Notes: generated by a model not told the origin, from the sequence alone. A stretch of DNA of 64,000 bases from Rubellicoccus peritrichatus (GCF_033100135.1 NZ_CP136920.1:5203001-5267000), one strand, 5' to 3'. Positions 36,301 through 50,000 are shown, counted from the first letter of the stretch. Translations and numbers: made by a program.

Positions 36301-36951
36301 ACTGGAGGCGATGACCTCCGGCTCGGAGTTATCCACAGTTGGATCGGTACCACCGAGAAACTCTGCCAAGGCAGTCAAAGTATCATTGTCGATATCGGAT
36401 GAGGCATCGTTAGGATCATTGGGATTAAGCCCGAAAAGATTCTCCCACCAGTCCGGCATGCCATCGCCATCCGTATCAACTTCATCGAAGCTCACTTTCA
36501 AGTCCAAACGATGCTCTCCAGCCCGATCATTAAAGGTGACGGACAGCGTGGATTGTGCCGTGTCTAAAAAGTCGGCAGGATTCCCATCCAAAGTAATACT
36601 CGCAATCTGAAAATTACGCGCATTGCTGCCAATGCTCAGATAGTCATCCATCTTCAGAGCATCAGGCAAATACATCTGAGGGATATCCAACTCGTAAGAA
36701 AACGCATTGCCGGCACCAAGCGGAGCAAGCTGTGTGGTCAGTGTTACCTGATTCTCAACATTGTCAGCATCATAGATGACAACACTTAATTCTCCGGCAT
36801 AAACCTGATAACTGGTCCCTGCCCCCAGATGAATAACCTTCCCGTATAACCGTGTCGGCGGTTCGGTAAAATTGGCAAGAAGAGGGTTGCTCAATAAAGT
36901 CACAAACAAGAATGACGCCCAAAGTCCAAAAGAAGTATTGTGTGTATTCAT
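33343..36951 (-). CDS. 1202-aa exported TSP3/RTX-like/Calx-beta protein (cassette A)
   Basis: Large exported protein with signal peptide (to about residue 26). A calcium-binding thrombospondin-3-like segment DTDGDGMPDWWENLFGLNP follows at about 157-205, then a cadherin-like strand region. A LamG/concanavalin-like domain lies at about 315-530 (LWLNATSLSAPGDLEVWADLSGNNRDG). An RTX/serralysin-like segment is at about 565-640 (GGWGQDNLIG, NAGADRFQIFMGDGNDRISDFSESEGD). Two Calx-beta-type repeats follow (TADDGEDF, TAINGIDYEPISPQ). Its closest relative in the window is the 1209-aa protein of cassette B, with the same domain order. It lies 21 bp after the parvulin gene. Probably a Ca2+-stabilised surface or secreted protein; ligand unknown. 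Confidence 0.82.
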   Translation of the reverse strand: MNTHNTSFGLWASFLFVTLLSNPLLANFTEPPTRLYGKVIHLGAGTSYQVYAGELSVVIYDADNVENQVTLTTQLAPLGAGNAFSYELDIPQMYLPDALKMDDYLSIGSNARNFQIASITLDGNPADFLDTAQSTLSVTFNDRAGEHRLDLKVSFDEVDTDGDGMPDWWENLFGLNPNDPNDASSDIDNDTLTALAEFLGGTDPTVDNSEPEVIASSVLLAYNGYSGLMINIVDANDDPADITIQVDTIDETKVMIHDSSGAFDTVNDTFTYAQVLNGELMLVAQPGFVGHTTISVTATDLAMNNASGDVIVRPLSPATHAVIQPALWLNATSLSAPGDLEVWADLSGNNRDGFQGVVADQPAFDDDSGNTPSLPFVDFDGGDLFYLDDQQLALDSGTGLLAFSTNAFGPDDQVLFYGGGLEISLGGSDSVTNMQSLRVRESTGRELIGPVIMASEVSQLSWFSAANRSVLRKAGGVPFFSVLNHIGFDFSFPTIGGAHVIGEADPQNLLSGAIHEVIFYDEVLDAETLSRIEDYQMSRWQSLVLWDHRDETVPLSLTGFNGVRNSLNGGWGQDNLIGAELDDLLRGGPSDDTFTGNAGADRFQIFMGDGNDRISDFSESEGDHLDLSALFQDHSGTPEPYVNLRVAIVRENNIPRLDTIVELDFEVDGVVDQEIALTNIVWQNADLPRLVGEGYLQLGGLRYTTDLFFAGIETELIETAVARTFTITRQGNLDSSLGAYLSFGGTADDGEDFELADLQSAGLVHWVYFERGEDTTTFTITPQQDLWEESEVINISVLPLIGSELGNVPELEITLDDAPVVTVEALVPYAQRVGPVPGRFKVSRSGPLDAPMTVNLNLAGTAINGIDYEPISPQVIFDSGEAVKEIEVRPLSGVKVLEPKLAQLSVEVDQSQYITASPWSAAVSILDGFTSQPTTISKWASTQNFTPAQLADLAILQDVDDDSDFRTALEEYIRGSDSSVSDPLSQFLDVTSVENGRVLVTAKVREGLADVGYELAYFIADPLNTIPVEDLFTLSLERLSDGFVELRYLSKQGVDFTGGLMWVLDMNLTEPLFIESPASAPLADLENSLLAQGPAWVPAIDSPVLKAPRLASGETVDFVSNVTGPFRLDFDWTASLGAGDTLRLLVNGEENQVLTAGETDWTSVVLNITEEGRHTVSWELARQSSEGAVANWGASLRNVTLQ

Positions 36952-36972
36952 ATCAAATGTATCTCACTAGGG

Positions 36973-38091
36973 TTATTGGCTGACTGGAGTCTCAAAGGTG
37001 GAAGATTTAGTGCTCAATAGAGGTAATGGTTGCATCGTACCACGTAATGTATCTTCAGGCATGGGGACATTCATCAAATGTGTTTCCCAAATTTGAATCT
37101 TGGATGACGCCAAGGCCTCATTCAACAAAGCGGCTTCCTGAGCCTTCCGTTGGTGCGTTTTCCATTCACGTGCCAACAAGTCCGCAACGGATTCAAAGGG
37201 AGCGAAGCGTTGATCCTTCTGATCCATCAGGCGCACTAGAAAAATACCATCCGGCGTTGTCACTACGGAACTGATCTGCCCGGGGGTTTCCAGAGTATTC
37301 GCAACATCAAGAACCGCTTTTCGCATACCATCGTAAGAAGCATCTTGTCTCAGCCATCCAATAACTCCGCCTTTGAATCTGGTGGGTGCATGCTCGGAAT
37401 AGGTCATCGACCAGAGACCGAACCCATCTTCGGCAGCAAGACTGTCATCGGCAATAATTTCAGCACGCGCTTTTTCAAGGACTGGCTGATAGCGCTCGAC
37501 TAACTCAGGGCGGCCTCTGGTTTGAAACCATAATACGGCCACCTGTGTTTGTGCAGGTTTTGAAAATCGTTCCTCCTTGACCTCATCATAATAGGCGCGC
37601 AATGCATCGTCATTTAGATGCTTCAGCTCTGTTTGCTCACGGCTCACTTCTTTCAGTCGTGCAATGATCAGGCTGTCGATTGCGCGTCGTAACTCAGGAT
37701 CTTGATCGAGGCCTGCTGATCGCGCCTGTTCAACCAGAGCAGCACGCTCTATAATATGTTGTAAAAGCTCCTGACGCGCCTCTGGTCCATCCGATGAGGC
37801 ACGATTTCGCTGACACCAGTATTGAAACTCGTCGGCTGTAATTCTGCGATCATTGACTTGGGCAAGGACATCCTTATCCGGTGCAATCGTCTCCTGTTTG
37901 GAGCATCCATAAAACATCACCCCAATAACCAGTACAAGCAATGGCGCAAACAGGCGCCTGACACATTTAGCAACTGATGCCGTAGAGAACTGCTCTCTAT
38001 GTATTTTAGATTCCACTTTGCGCGTAGGTTTGGAAGAAGATTTGGATGTCGGAGACATTCTCGACAAATTCACCAATAGCGAAGTCATCAT
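36973..38091 (-). CDS. Lipoprotein-type parvulin peptidylprolyl isomerase/chaperone
   Basis: 372-aa SurA/PrsA-like protein. A hydrophobic segment ends in lipobox-like VMFYGC (Cys63), suggesting lipid anchoring. A SurA-N-like helical part follows (VLAQVNDRRITADEFQYWCQRN, ERAALVEQARSAGLDQDPELRRAI), then a parvulin-type domain (GGVIGWLRQDASYDGMRKAV, PGQISSVVTTPDGIFLVRL). The gene starts inside the 3' end of the 4027-aa gene (86-bp overlap from 38091; ATG at 38058 also possible), which implies coupled translation. A dedicated folding factor for the giant protein is the natural inference. Cassette B shows no such gene. Confidence 0.85.
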   Translation of the reverse strand: MMTSLLVNLSRMSPTSKSSSKPTRKVESKIHREQFSTASVAKCVRRLFAPLLVLVIGVMFYGCSKQETIAPDKDVLAQVNDRRITADEFQYWCQRNRASSDGPEARQELLQHIIERAALVEQARSAGLDQDPELRRAIDSLIIARLKEVSREQTELKHLNDDALRAYYDEVKEERFSKPAQTQVAVLWFQTRGRPELVERYQPVLEKARAEIIADDSLAAEDGFGLWSMTYSEHAPTRFKGGVIGWLRQDASYDGMRKAVLDVANTLETPGQISSVVTTPDGIFLVRLMDQKDQRFAPFESVADLLAREWKTHQRKAQEAALLNEALASSKIQIWETHLMNVPMPEDTLRGTMQPLPLLSTKSSTFETPVSQ

Positions 38092-41000
38092 CGGAATGGA
38101 GCGTGCTCGCTGGAATGATCAGAACCCAGCGGGTATTCCAGACCGATCGACCAATCAGGCGACTATCCGTGGTTAACTGATCCGAATCAAAGCTGGTGCC
38201 TGTCGGCGATGGATAAGCCCGAAAATCGGCAAAGCGTTTGATCTCGGCGAACGATTCATTGACCGTCTGCAGTGACGGCACATAGCTAGGCTCACTGAGG
38301 TCATTGTTATTGAGGGCGAACGGAGCGGGAATCGTTTGCTCAACCACATCCCAGGCTCGAACCTCAGGAAAATTACTATTGGAAACCCGCATCACATCGG
38401 AACCTGCTGGAACGAGATAAACTCGCGGTGATGTGGATAATGCAGCATCTTCATAGTTCTCAAACCAGACACCGACGGAATTAATCTTGGTGGCAAAGTT
38501 ACTGATGCTGTAAGCGTGATCTTCACTACCCAGTTGACGGCCAAAGACATTCAGCCTGTTATTGATCTCCGTTGAAAATGGAATGACAAAAGCAGGCGCA
38601 GCACCATCAGCAGGTGTCCCAAGCGGACGACAGTATTTGCGGTAAACAGGATCGTCCCAGAGATTCTCAACATAATGAGCAGCCAGGGCCTGTTCCCAGC
38701 GTTCATCACTGAACTCATTGTCACTGGCGATACGAAACAGCTCATGTCTCATCGAGATGAGACCTGTTTCATCCTGTGGGTTATTAATGCCAAGCTGTCC
38801 TTTGAGATGTTCGAAGTTGATCTTCATCTTGGCCAATATCTCGGCTAAACCACCCTGCCCGATCGACGGTTCACCTTCATTCCAGTAACCCAATTGACGA
38901 GTGCGAATGAGTTCTTCCAGCAATCCGGAAGCCGCAAAAGCATCCCCTTCCGACAGGCCAGTCTCATAGTCATAAGCTTTGGCTGCCAGCCAGGCGTACT
39001 GCAGTGCGAAGTTGAAGGCATTCTCATATTTACTAAGTGCCTCATTACGAGAGATACGATAAATCATATCCGAATACCGATTCTGCTGTGCCGCTTCCGC
39101 CATATAGATGTTTTTCAGTTCCCGTTCCTCCATAATACGGAAACCTTCAGCGATAAGAGACTGGATCTCCTGCTCTTGCTGCACCAGGGCCTGGAGGGTG
39201 ATACCCACATCATCAAGGAAGACATCACCAGCATTTTGAAGGACGGATAACTCCTCGGCCAGATCGAGCATATCCGTGTAGTATTCCAGGCGTATCTGGG
39301 AGCGATCATAGAGCGCCGTGGTAATGGTAAGCAAATTATCAGTCAATTTCTCGAGGCGCCGATTAAAAAGGACAAAACTATCACGAGTCGTTGTAGCAAC
39401 ACCTGCCAGACTATAGATCGCAGCCCTAATTGGTGCACTAATATCAAACGCAAGGCCTGCGGCTCTTGGATTGGAATCAGCGGCATTGAGTGACGCCCTG
39501 ATCGCTGATTTACCAAAAAAATCCGCAACCTGCGTTATTCCATTCAAAGCCAAACGAAACCCTCTTAATCCAATACGAATAGTATCTGCATTATCAGTGA
39601 TTCCCACTCGGTTAATATTGACATTCAATTCATATTCAAGGCGTTGGGCTTTATCGATTACGCTTTTTCGCCATGCAAGATAAGCACCTTCTGCCCGCTC
39701 AAACTCTATCTGGCGAAGAAGCAGTTCTTCCAAGGCTGCCTGTATTTTTCCGTAAGCCGGTCTAGCACCCCATTCGCTTGGTGCCTGAAAAGCGTATTCA
39801 TCGGTTTCTACCAGAACGGGCGCATTGTAGGACACATTATTGATCGCACCATAACTCTGATCATCTAATCTGAAGGCCTCAAAGACGGCATCGACGGCGG
39901 CGAAATCATCAGTGAGGGAAAACGGTGTCACTCTCCACGCATTACCATCGTAAATAGATTGAGATCTTTCTACAAAATCAGCCGCCATATTAGCGAACTC
40001 ATTACTGACAATTGTTATATTGCCAGTGCCATCGTTCGTCGGAATAACACTACTCGGATTGATTCGGTCGATATAGCGATAAAGCAAGTTATCCGGCCCT
40101 TCATAACCTTCATCATAAGGTTGGCCAGGCCCAACGACACCGTTGTAGGGGCGACCAAAAATATCAATTAACCGATTGCGAAATTCCAGATCCTGAAGCA
40201 AAGCAGCCTTTTTCAATTCATTGGTATCATTCACTACATGACGAATTTTGGTGTTGGCGTCATGGGCGATTTCCAAAGCAGCATAAGCATTCAAACCAGC
40301 GAGGACGGCCTTTTCAAAGACTTGTTCAAAATGCGTGACTTTGGCTGATCCAAACGCGGGATTGAAACGCGCTGGTTCGATGTCGAAGACGACTGCATCA
40401 CTATCTAGCCCAAGTGGATTTAATCCCTGACCGGCTTCATCCAAGGTGGTTTGCAAACCATAAATTGCCTGAGCAATCCGGCCCAGCTCAAGTCGGTTTG
40501 CCACGCGGTCAAGTGTGTCCAGATTCTCAACATCGGAGCCAGCCGCGTCATCAGCATTTCGCGGGACCAGAGCATTACCTACTGCCCAATCGAAGAGCGC
40601 TCCATGTGTCGCGCGCTTACCCCATTCCGAGACTCCCCAGGCTCTCGCTGTATCCGTATCCTTGTATCCCTGCCATTGGCCATCCGGGTCTTCCGTGTAG
40701 GAAAGGCGGTAGGTGCTTTGCACGATCTCCAGACCTGTTTGTGCTTTCTCTGCCGCAATGCGGGAGAAAGTACGTTCATCCAGATAATCCACCTCCAGTA
40801 AGTTATCCAGAAGAGCGTAAAACTCACTTCGGCGCTGCCAGTCAAAAGCAGGATCCCGCAGGAGCTCGTAGTGCATCTTTTCAGCCGAGAGGAAGTGACC
40901 CCAGGCATCACCATGCCCCTGAGGATAAAGCTCAGCCGCATCGAACTCGTTGATGAAGCCATCCGCATCCACATCGAAGATTTGGTAAGTCGAATTGTAG

Positions 41001-44000
41001 GCTGCTTCCCCCTCGCCTTTGACATAGTTCCAGAAAAGGCGGTTATAAACCGGGTAAGCTTTCAGAAAATCAATCCCCCGCAACAAAGCCAGCTCCTCAT
41101 GCAGCAGACTCGCCTCCTGATTATAGAAGGCATGGACATACGGAGATAACTTGGTGTCGAAAATCTCATCGCCAATCGCAATGACTGAGTCCTGCTTATC
41201 GCTGTATGCCTCTAGAGCAAAGAGCTCATACAGGAAAGCCAGACGGGTGGCTGCCAGCAGGAGCGCCATATCAGTGCCGTCACTGGCGTTGTTGACTTCA
41301 AGCGTCAGGTCTTTGGCTCGCTTAAGAACTGTTTCGTAAAGTTCGATCAGCCCAACATTCTCAATGACATCCTTGTCTGAATTGAGCGCCACTGGTCCGA
41401 TAAAGGGTGCACCGGCGATCTGCAACTGACTGCTGAAGATCGAGGGGCTTTCATTATTAAAGAAATCGGAGAAGCGCGCCTCGTAGGGATTAACGCGATC
41501 GAGCACACGCTTTACCCAGCCCATGATTAATTGAGGCAGGAAGCGGAAACTGCCATTCGCCTGCAATTGTGGGGAGTTAGCTGCACCAGCCCATTGGAAA
41601 GGCACACGATTATTCGGACTGTCATCCGCCGTGTAAGTATCTCTCGTGTCATTGATATCGACCAGACGCCAGGTTTCATCGGATACCGTATTCGTCGAAG
41701 TGTTATTGCCCAGGCTGGTGCCACTGTCATTGGCTGCCGATTCGATTTCATCCTTTTCACCATAGCGGACGTAAAAGAATTTATCTGCCAGAGAGATATC
41801 CGGCCGCCCTTTGAATTTTATACTGTGCAAGCCAAGCCCCTGAGTATAGAGCTGCCATTCCGAATCGAAATTTTCGTCACCAATGCTCTGTCCCGGCAAC
41901 CCAATGGATTCAATACTCGCGACATCGCGCACATACCATTGGTAGTAGATTTCCTCAGTGTTCGCACCAAAGTCTCCCGTGTGGGCGACGTTTACTTTTT
42001 CGTCAAAGACGTCCTGTCCTTCGATCAACTTGATCCCGCCACGGTAACGGTCTGTGCCAATCTCAATCACATGGAGGGTGATCGCACTGTCAATGGCCGC
42101 ATTGTTGTTTTCAAACAAAGTGATGTATCGTGGTCGGTTGGAAGCAGCGGTTAATAATTGCGGTTTTGGTGTTAGCGCACCGCCGGCGCCCAAGCTGTTC
42201 AAGTGTTGGTAGTCCCCATAGAGTGCCTTCAGCACCGTGAGATCACTCAAGTCGGTAACATCAATGGCATTGACGTTATATTGGTCAACTGGCAGACGTA
42301 CATAATAGGTATCGAAACCGACACCGTCCAAATCACCGATACCAAACTGCCCCGGCTGCAGGGCCGTCAGGGTTGCATTGTAAACCAACTCAGTCGAACC
42401 CCAGAAAACAGGTACAGTGTCATCCACACCCAGCGTATCCAGATCATCTAAAGTATTACTATCGATCGCAATAATATCTCCATCGAAATTATCATCGGAT
42501 ATATCAGATGTTATATCACCCGTGCTGGAATTCAGGGTAACTGCTCGTGTTTGTACCTGATTTCTCCCCAACTTACGCTGCGTGCGTGCAAAATTACGAT
42601 TCAACTCAGCACCATTAATGGTTACCACATATTCATCACTGGAACTTCCAAGAAGCAATGGATCCTTACTTAAGCGTAGGTAGATAGTCTCAAAACCAAG
42701 GGAATTTGCATCCATATAGGTCCATTGATCGACGAGTAACCCGGCCGGATCTGCAATGGAAACTCGCGTCAGAGTCTTTGTTGAAAAACCGTTCTCACCG
42801 GCTTCACTCAGGGTATCAAAAATATTGGCTGGAAAACCCGGATCTCCACCGAGTGAATCCGTTGCATAGTAGACATCTGTTCCGGATATATTGACCCATG
42901 AGTAATTACTATTATTGACAATGATTTTATTGAAAAGACCCGTACCTTCCCCGAGATCGACTAGAATGTCCTGAGTCAAATTCAAATCCAATTTCGTTGG
43001 AACCACATCCGGGTCCAAACTCGCTTTGAGGATTAAGGTGACACCTCCAACAACATCCGTTAATGTGGTATATTCGTCATCAATGATAACCGAAACGGAT
43101 TTATTTGGGTAGGTCACCACAATCATATCGAGATTCGTATAATCGCTGACAGCAGTAGAATAATAGATACCACCCGGCAAAGATGAAGGCGACCATATGA
43201 AGCTGTCGGCGTCGCTGTTGGTAACAATACCGTCAATGGTTAAGTCCATATCTGAAGCATCTGGATCGGCATTGTAGGATGCAGGGAACAGCTCGTAATT
43301 ATCATTGTAGCTGAGTGGTTGAGCCGTGATGTAACGATCGCCATTTTTATCCTCTTCGGTAAAGTCAATGGCTTGCATACCGGATAAGAACACATGCCCA
43401 GTGTGATTGCTGGAATCGTCATCCGCTGGATTTTCATCATCGACCAATATGGTAGTCGGATTCTGTGAAAGTTCATAGAGCGATTCCACTGCTGCTCTGA
43501 AAAGATCACTTCCGCCAAGGCCTATATCATCGGTCAACCAATCGTCTGTAATCTCATCGTACTCGATCGCAGTCATGACATTGGGCTCAAGTACGTAGAG
43601 TGAAATCGGTGTGCTGGTGACCTGTGGATCACCACTCTCATAATCATTTAAACGACCACGGAAAATCAGCTGATTCGTCAGCGAGTTGTAATAAAGCCGC
43701 TTCTGCAACGAGCCGGTTAGACCTTTAAAATAATAACGCTCCCCCACTGTCATAACATTGTCCGTCGCAGCAGGGCGCAACTGGGTCGGCAAATCTTCCA
43801 GCGCAAAATCAACCACGTAGAGATCCAGCGAGCGAACGAAACGGGCAGAATACTGGGGCAGGCTGTTCTTATCGAAAAACATGTCAGGATTGGCAGTGTC
43901 GAAGACGATTTGGCCAGCGGCCCAGGCAACGGCGCCCGGCAGGCCTTCCGCACCAGGATTCTCCGCAGCATACTCACCGCCGGGATAGGTCAGGGTTTCA

Positions 44001-47000
44001 CCGCGTTTCAAAACAGGGTAATCCGTGCGCCAGTAGGTATCGTAATTGACCGGAACCGAATCGGTCTGATTGATGTTCAGAAACTCATAATCGCCTGAGG
44101 TATCCGCCTCCGGCAGCCAGGCAAAAGGCGTGCCTACTGCAATATCGTTGATTCCGTCGCGAGTGCCACTTTCATACCAGAAGTCACTGCGAAAGGGATA
44201 CCAATAGCGCTGGAAAAAACGCCCTTCTCCTGAAACGCACCAGGTAAAGCCGTTGACATCATTCCAGATGGTACGCTGCTCCTGTCCTAAAGCATTCAAA
44301 AGATTGCCGCCAGAAGTTTCATCAACAATGGCCGCACCAATGACTATGTTGATTGGATAAGGCGGAATCAAAAGGTCACCGGCAAAATAAGCGTAGTTAA
44401 ATTGATAGGCCGGATTGGATGGTTGAGTAACAGGTTCTCCAAGTGAGTTTGTAGGCAGGTGCGTATCATCATCCAAAGCCGGGAAGAGGCCTGTTCCGGA
44501 TCGCTCTGCCTCAACCTTATAAGCACTCATGACGGTTTCACCCAAAGAGACATCACCGTATTGAGTAAGGACCCAAGCATCCGAAGTGTAGGTAGAAGCA
44601 TCGCTCTGGTCATCGACATTAAGATCCTTCTGGAGGGCAAAGGCGGCATTCTGGTTCAGATCGAAATCGGTGTTTCCTGTTAACAACGCCTTGATTGATT
44701 CTGCAACGAATGCGTGTTCCTCATTCGGGTTGTAACCCGTCTGCGTTGGATAAGGTTGATTATAGACAGTCAGATTCTGGTATAAGCTCGAATCAAAAAC
44801 AAGCTGATCGTTACTATTGACATCAACGCCTTCTGTCCCGAGACGGCTTGAAATATAAATGCGCTTGTCGGCGTGAGGTCCAAAAGCAGGATAATCGACC
44901 TCGTCATAATCCACGGCAATCCAGGGCCAGGCTACATTTGGATGAAGCGGGTCGGTTTGTGTCACAGGAATGACGAGAAAAGGATTTTCATAGTAGGCAA
45001 TACGCAACGTATTGGTGCTGTCATCCGTATAGAGACCACTCCAGTTCACAGGATAAATGCTCCCCCAGTTTCCCACTCCCTCGGCTCGGTTATATATGGA
45101 TGGGTTATAATTGGAGACTTCGTTGACAGTGTAGCCGGAACCGAAACCTGCCGTATCCAGCTTGGAGTAAACACGGGTAGCAACCTCAGTATAAAAGTCC
45201 GCATCCTGGTCCAGAACGACCGATCTCCCATCAACACTCTGTTCATCTGTCAATAAGGCCTGACCATCAACAGGTGTCCGTGATGCATCTTCGAGTGCTC
45301 CAAAGGCGCCAAAACTGCCTTCGTTCTGTATGGTTGAGCCAACAATATTGGTTGGATCATCAAAAGTGAATTTGAGAAAAACATCATTGACCGTAATAGT
45401 TGTCACCAAATCTATGGGATCCAGCATCGTGGTTGGCGTGAAGGTTCCATCGATAACCTCTTGGATTTGAGCCTCACTCAAAGCACCGTCTATCCGCCAA
45501 TAATCATCGATGGATCCGATAAGATTGCTTCCGGGTATGAATGTAGAGCGTCCCAAAGCGTGATTTGGAAATATGGTCGGATCTCCAGTGTAAGTGAGAG
45601 GCCCCGTGGTATAAATCAGTGAACCGTTCAAATAAAGTCTAGCCTCACCCATAGCACCGTCATTGACCATTGTGTAGTGTTGTGTTTGCTGATCGATATT
45701 GACCCCGGTCACGGTAAAACTCTGGCCGACAACACCCAAATTGATATCCTGATAGACATCGAGAAAGAGTTTGCCAGGATCCGTGGGATGGCCGGGGCCC
45801 CGAAATCCTATCACGAGTCCAGTAAAGAAAAGTTCATCTGCGTAACTGAAAGCAACCCGATCCGTTACGCTGGCAGCATCCGCCAGGGTATCCAAAGTGA
45901 CTCGAAAAGCGATAGTGAAATCACCCGATGGATCGAGTAACATTGGGTTTACCAAACCCGGACCGGCCGCGAATATGATTAGTGCAGGGTCCGTATCCGA
46001 AAGGACGGACAGCGAGCTGAAACCGGTCGAGTCCAGGTTAATTAAATCCCCGTTGGCAACAACATCACCTTCGTTGGTTATAACTGCCCCACTGATAAGA
46101 GAACTGTCATCAAAGGTGAATTGGAGTAGATTGTCCGTTGAAACCGGATACTCTATGCCTAACATGAGGTCTTGAATCTCGGTTGATGTCAGTGCCTGAC
46201 CAATAATATTGATATTATCCATCCATCCATTCAAACTGTAATCGCCCGAGGTTGCTAAACCGGTTGAATTTCCCAAAGTATGCTTAGCGGTAATCCCTGT
46301 GCTAAAAACGTACGGTGCGTTCGTATCATTTTCCAAAACGAGAATACCATCCATGTATAATTTAGCTACACCTGCATCGTTAACATAGGCGTAATGATGC
46401 CAATTTTGATCGACCGTGATATCGGCCGAATTACTCTGACCAAGATCTCCTGTTCCGGCTTGGGAATAAAAATCAAAAAAGAGCGCATTCGGATCGGTAG
46501 CATGATCAGGACCGCGAAATCCAATGGCAATGGATTGGCCATTATTTGACAAATATTCAAAAGCGATACGATCCTGCGTATTGTCCTGGACAGCCAAATC
46601 ATCGAGCTTTGCCCAAAACGCCACCGTAAATGGAGCAGCACTATTCAGATGTAAGCGGCGATCAGCCATCAGAGTTGGATCCATTGGATCAGGAACAAAG
46701 TCATCAACCATTTCGACCTGAATGCGTCCACCGGTGGTGGAGTCTGCATACAAGGCTTGTCGTTCTCCGTCACTCAGGGTGGTGTCATTCGAAAGCGCTG
46801 AGCCTACGGAAACGGATTCTGCCACACGGACCATGAATTTTTCACTGAATATATCGCCATTGGCAGCAACGCCGACGTCTTCCCGATAAGAATAGAGCAT
46901 GCTAGTCCGAGATGTACCCGTTGCTCTAATGGTCTTACTGTTATCGTCGAAAGTGATTGGACCTGCACTGAAGCCGGTGCCGTGCAGGTAAATACGATCG

Positions 47001-50000
47001 GAATCATTAGCATCCAACTCAACCGGAGACTGCTTATTCGTATCCGCATGGTAAAAATAACGATAGTTGGCCGAAGGCGCGCCTGGAAAAGTTTCTGTCA
47101 CATCAGCCATCGTAATTTGAGTCACATAATTCCCTGAAAGCAATTCCCGAACTCCATCATCATCCTCCCGCTCCCAGGAAATGTCTTTGGTGTTTTGGGG
47201 AAAGTCCGTGGCAATATGAATGAAATAACTTTCCCCATTGTTTTTGTCCTGCCATTCGTAGGTATATTCCCCTGGACGAAGTGGCAAAAACTGTTGGCCA
47301 TAGGCATCCCAGAAAACTGGATCGGAGATGGTCCCGGACCTGCCGCCAGAACTGAGTTGTAGATCATCAAGGCTATTAGACAAACTGGGAGCCTGATTGA
47401 TACTCAATTCACCGCCATCACATAAATTTGGAACGATTTGAGCATTCAAAGCTGATGTACTGGAAAAATCCAGTGCCTGTCCAAGGGGAATTTCAGCGCG
47501 GAAGAGCGTCTTCCCATACTGCCAAATGGTGGAACCGGCATTGGCGACGGATGCAACCTGATACTCGCGTGTCACAGCACCATCATAAGTCCCATCGATC
47601 AGGTCACTGTCATTAAAGTCCAAGAACAAGCCCGACTGATTCAGTTGATCATTCATGGTGAAGCAACGATCGTCGGTACGATATTGTGTACCGATACGAA
47701 TAGATGTGTCTTCCCTGATCCACCATTCTAATTCCCCAGGGATTTGTTCAATGTTATCCTCATTCTCTCCGGTAGCAGCCACGACAAAAGGCATCGCATC
47801 AAGGGCGGGCGTTTCGTTAGTTTCAGCGGCAAGCACGGTACTTACACTGATCCGATATTCTTTGTCCCAGCTATAGATAATTTTCAGCCAGTCCTCCACC
47901 GTAACTGCACCTGGGCTAATTCTATCAACCCCCAATCCATCGTCACTAAAAAGTTCAAAAGTTGGAAGCAGCGCTTTTTCGAAGACACTACTGTCAGCCC
48001 CTGACGGAAAATGGGAAGAAATTTCCTCAAATGTGACCGTGTAAGTCGCCGAAGTATCGATCGCGCTTGCAGGTGAATCATAGTATATTGTTATATTATC
48101 GTTTATTGAGTCATATGGATCGATTGCATCATCAAAGGTCAAATCTATGACCGGGAGTGGAGCGGAATCACCAAAGATGTAGTTTGTTGTCTGACTGGCT
48201 ACCTCGAGCTGGTCCTCAGCCAAGGCGACTTCCCAGATACGAAAATTATCGAGTTGGCCATTAAAAACATTAGAACCCAAACCTATCAGGTTTCCTAAAA
48301 CAAATGTATCAACATTATTTCGTTGAACACCATTGGTCGAGTCCACATAGCTGAAAATCTCCTTACCATCACGGTAGACCCTGACCGTATCCTCGCTGAC
48401 ATCCATCACGACCGCCCAGTGATGCCAGTCGAAATCATGGAAATCTCCCTCAAAACTAATATGGGTATTGTTCGCTTGTTTCACTCGAAATCGACTAGTA
48501 TCGGGCTCGTATCTAAAACTCCATCGCGCATTGTCACCACCTGTATTATTTGAGTCATAAATCGCCCAGATTGTTTGAAAATTCGTCAAATCCGTCGGCT
48601 CAAACTTCATCCACCATTCGACTGTCCAGTCGGAGCTGTTATTCAAAACAGGCATGTTTGATGTGGATTGAATAAACCCAGTGCTACCTGATAAAACTGC
48701 ATAATTGCCCACGCTGTCATCCGGCGTATTTTCGAATCGATAACCGATGGCCGTGAGGCGGACGTTTGGATCGTTGTTCGTGCCGACTAGAACAGAGCTA
48801 TCCACCGAGGTTGAAATGGCACCATTGCCACTAACCCAGTTGCGTCCAATGAAACCATTGGCATTACCCGCAATCTGGATGCTTGGATCGCCGGTGTCCG
48901 GACCGACCTCAAGGTCGCCTGTTTCGAAGTCGATAATTACAGCGTATTCCAATTCCCAAGTCCACTCAACATCAATTCCATCGCTTAATGTATAATCAAA
49001 GGAGCGCTCATCGGTGGAGGCAAATTCCGTGACGTTACCGTCAAGTTTATAACCAGTCAGCTTAGCGCGATAGTAGGACTGATCGATGAAGCTGTTAACA
49101 TCGCTATCATCACTCGTACCCAACTCGTTTCCAAAGCGATCCAGATAAACAAAAAGCGGCGCTGAAAAAGTGACTTCATCATTCTTGAGAAACTCAATGT
49201 CGGTCCCTGCATTCGGAAATACAGTAGCGGCCCCATAGGCCGTAGTCACATCAATCCGCACACCTTCCTGCGGTTTGTCGATAACATCAACAAAGGTTGT
49301 GGCGACCGGCAGGGTACGAATACCAATGGCAAGATTTCCAACCGGTTCATCATCAATAACAGTCGGCCGCCCGGTGCTGTCATTATCGCAGGAAAAATAG
49401 GCATTCACAAAGCCACTAGGAGTCAAATCCAGCTCACTGGCACCGAATCGGCGAAACTCATCAGCTGATAAAGGGACTGAGGCATCGTTTTCCCAATAGA
49501 TGATATCATCGATAACGAAATTGGATGGCGTAGGATTCTTGACAAAGAAACCTGCATTGGGGACCGCAACGGTCCCCAGGCCCAAAAGTCGATTGGACGA
49601 ACTTATTCCAGTATCCGTCTGATCGGGTGTACCGTCCGTAACAATATCGAGAAAAAGCTGGCCTTGAATTCCACCGGATGTAGTGACTCGTATTAAGGCA
49701 AAGTGCCACTCGTCCTCAGCTCCAAAATCAGCCAGTGTAAACCTTATACTCTTGTAGTCGAAAACAATTTCAGAGCCAAGTGGAGGATCATATACACCCG
49801 ATCCATAGTCTGCTTTAATCCAAAAGGATATATAAAAATTGTCGCCGAGTTCATCCGGTATTTCAGTTGCAATCATAGTTCCGGGAAAATCGAACGCATA
49901 AGCCGCATCAGATGTATCCGGGGTCAGAAACGTGCGATCAAGACGAATGGCCCGGTCCGTCTGTCCATGCGCGATAGAGATTCTCAGTAAGCCAGCTAGA

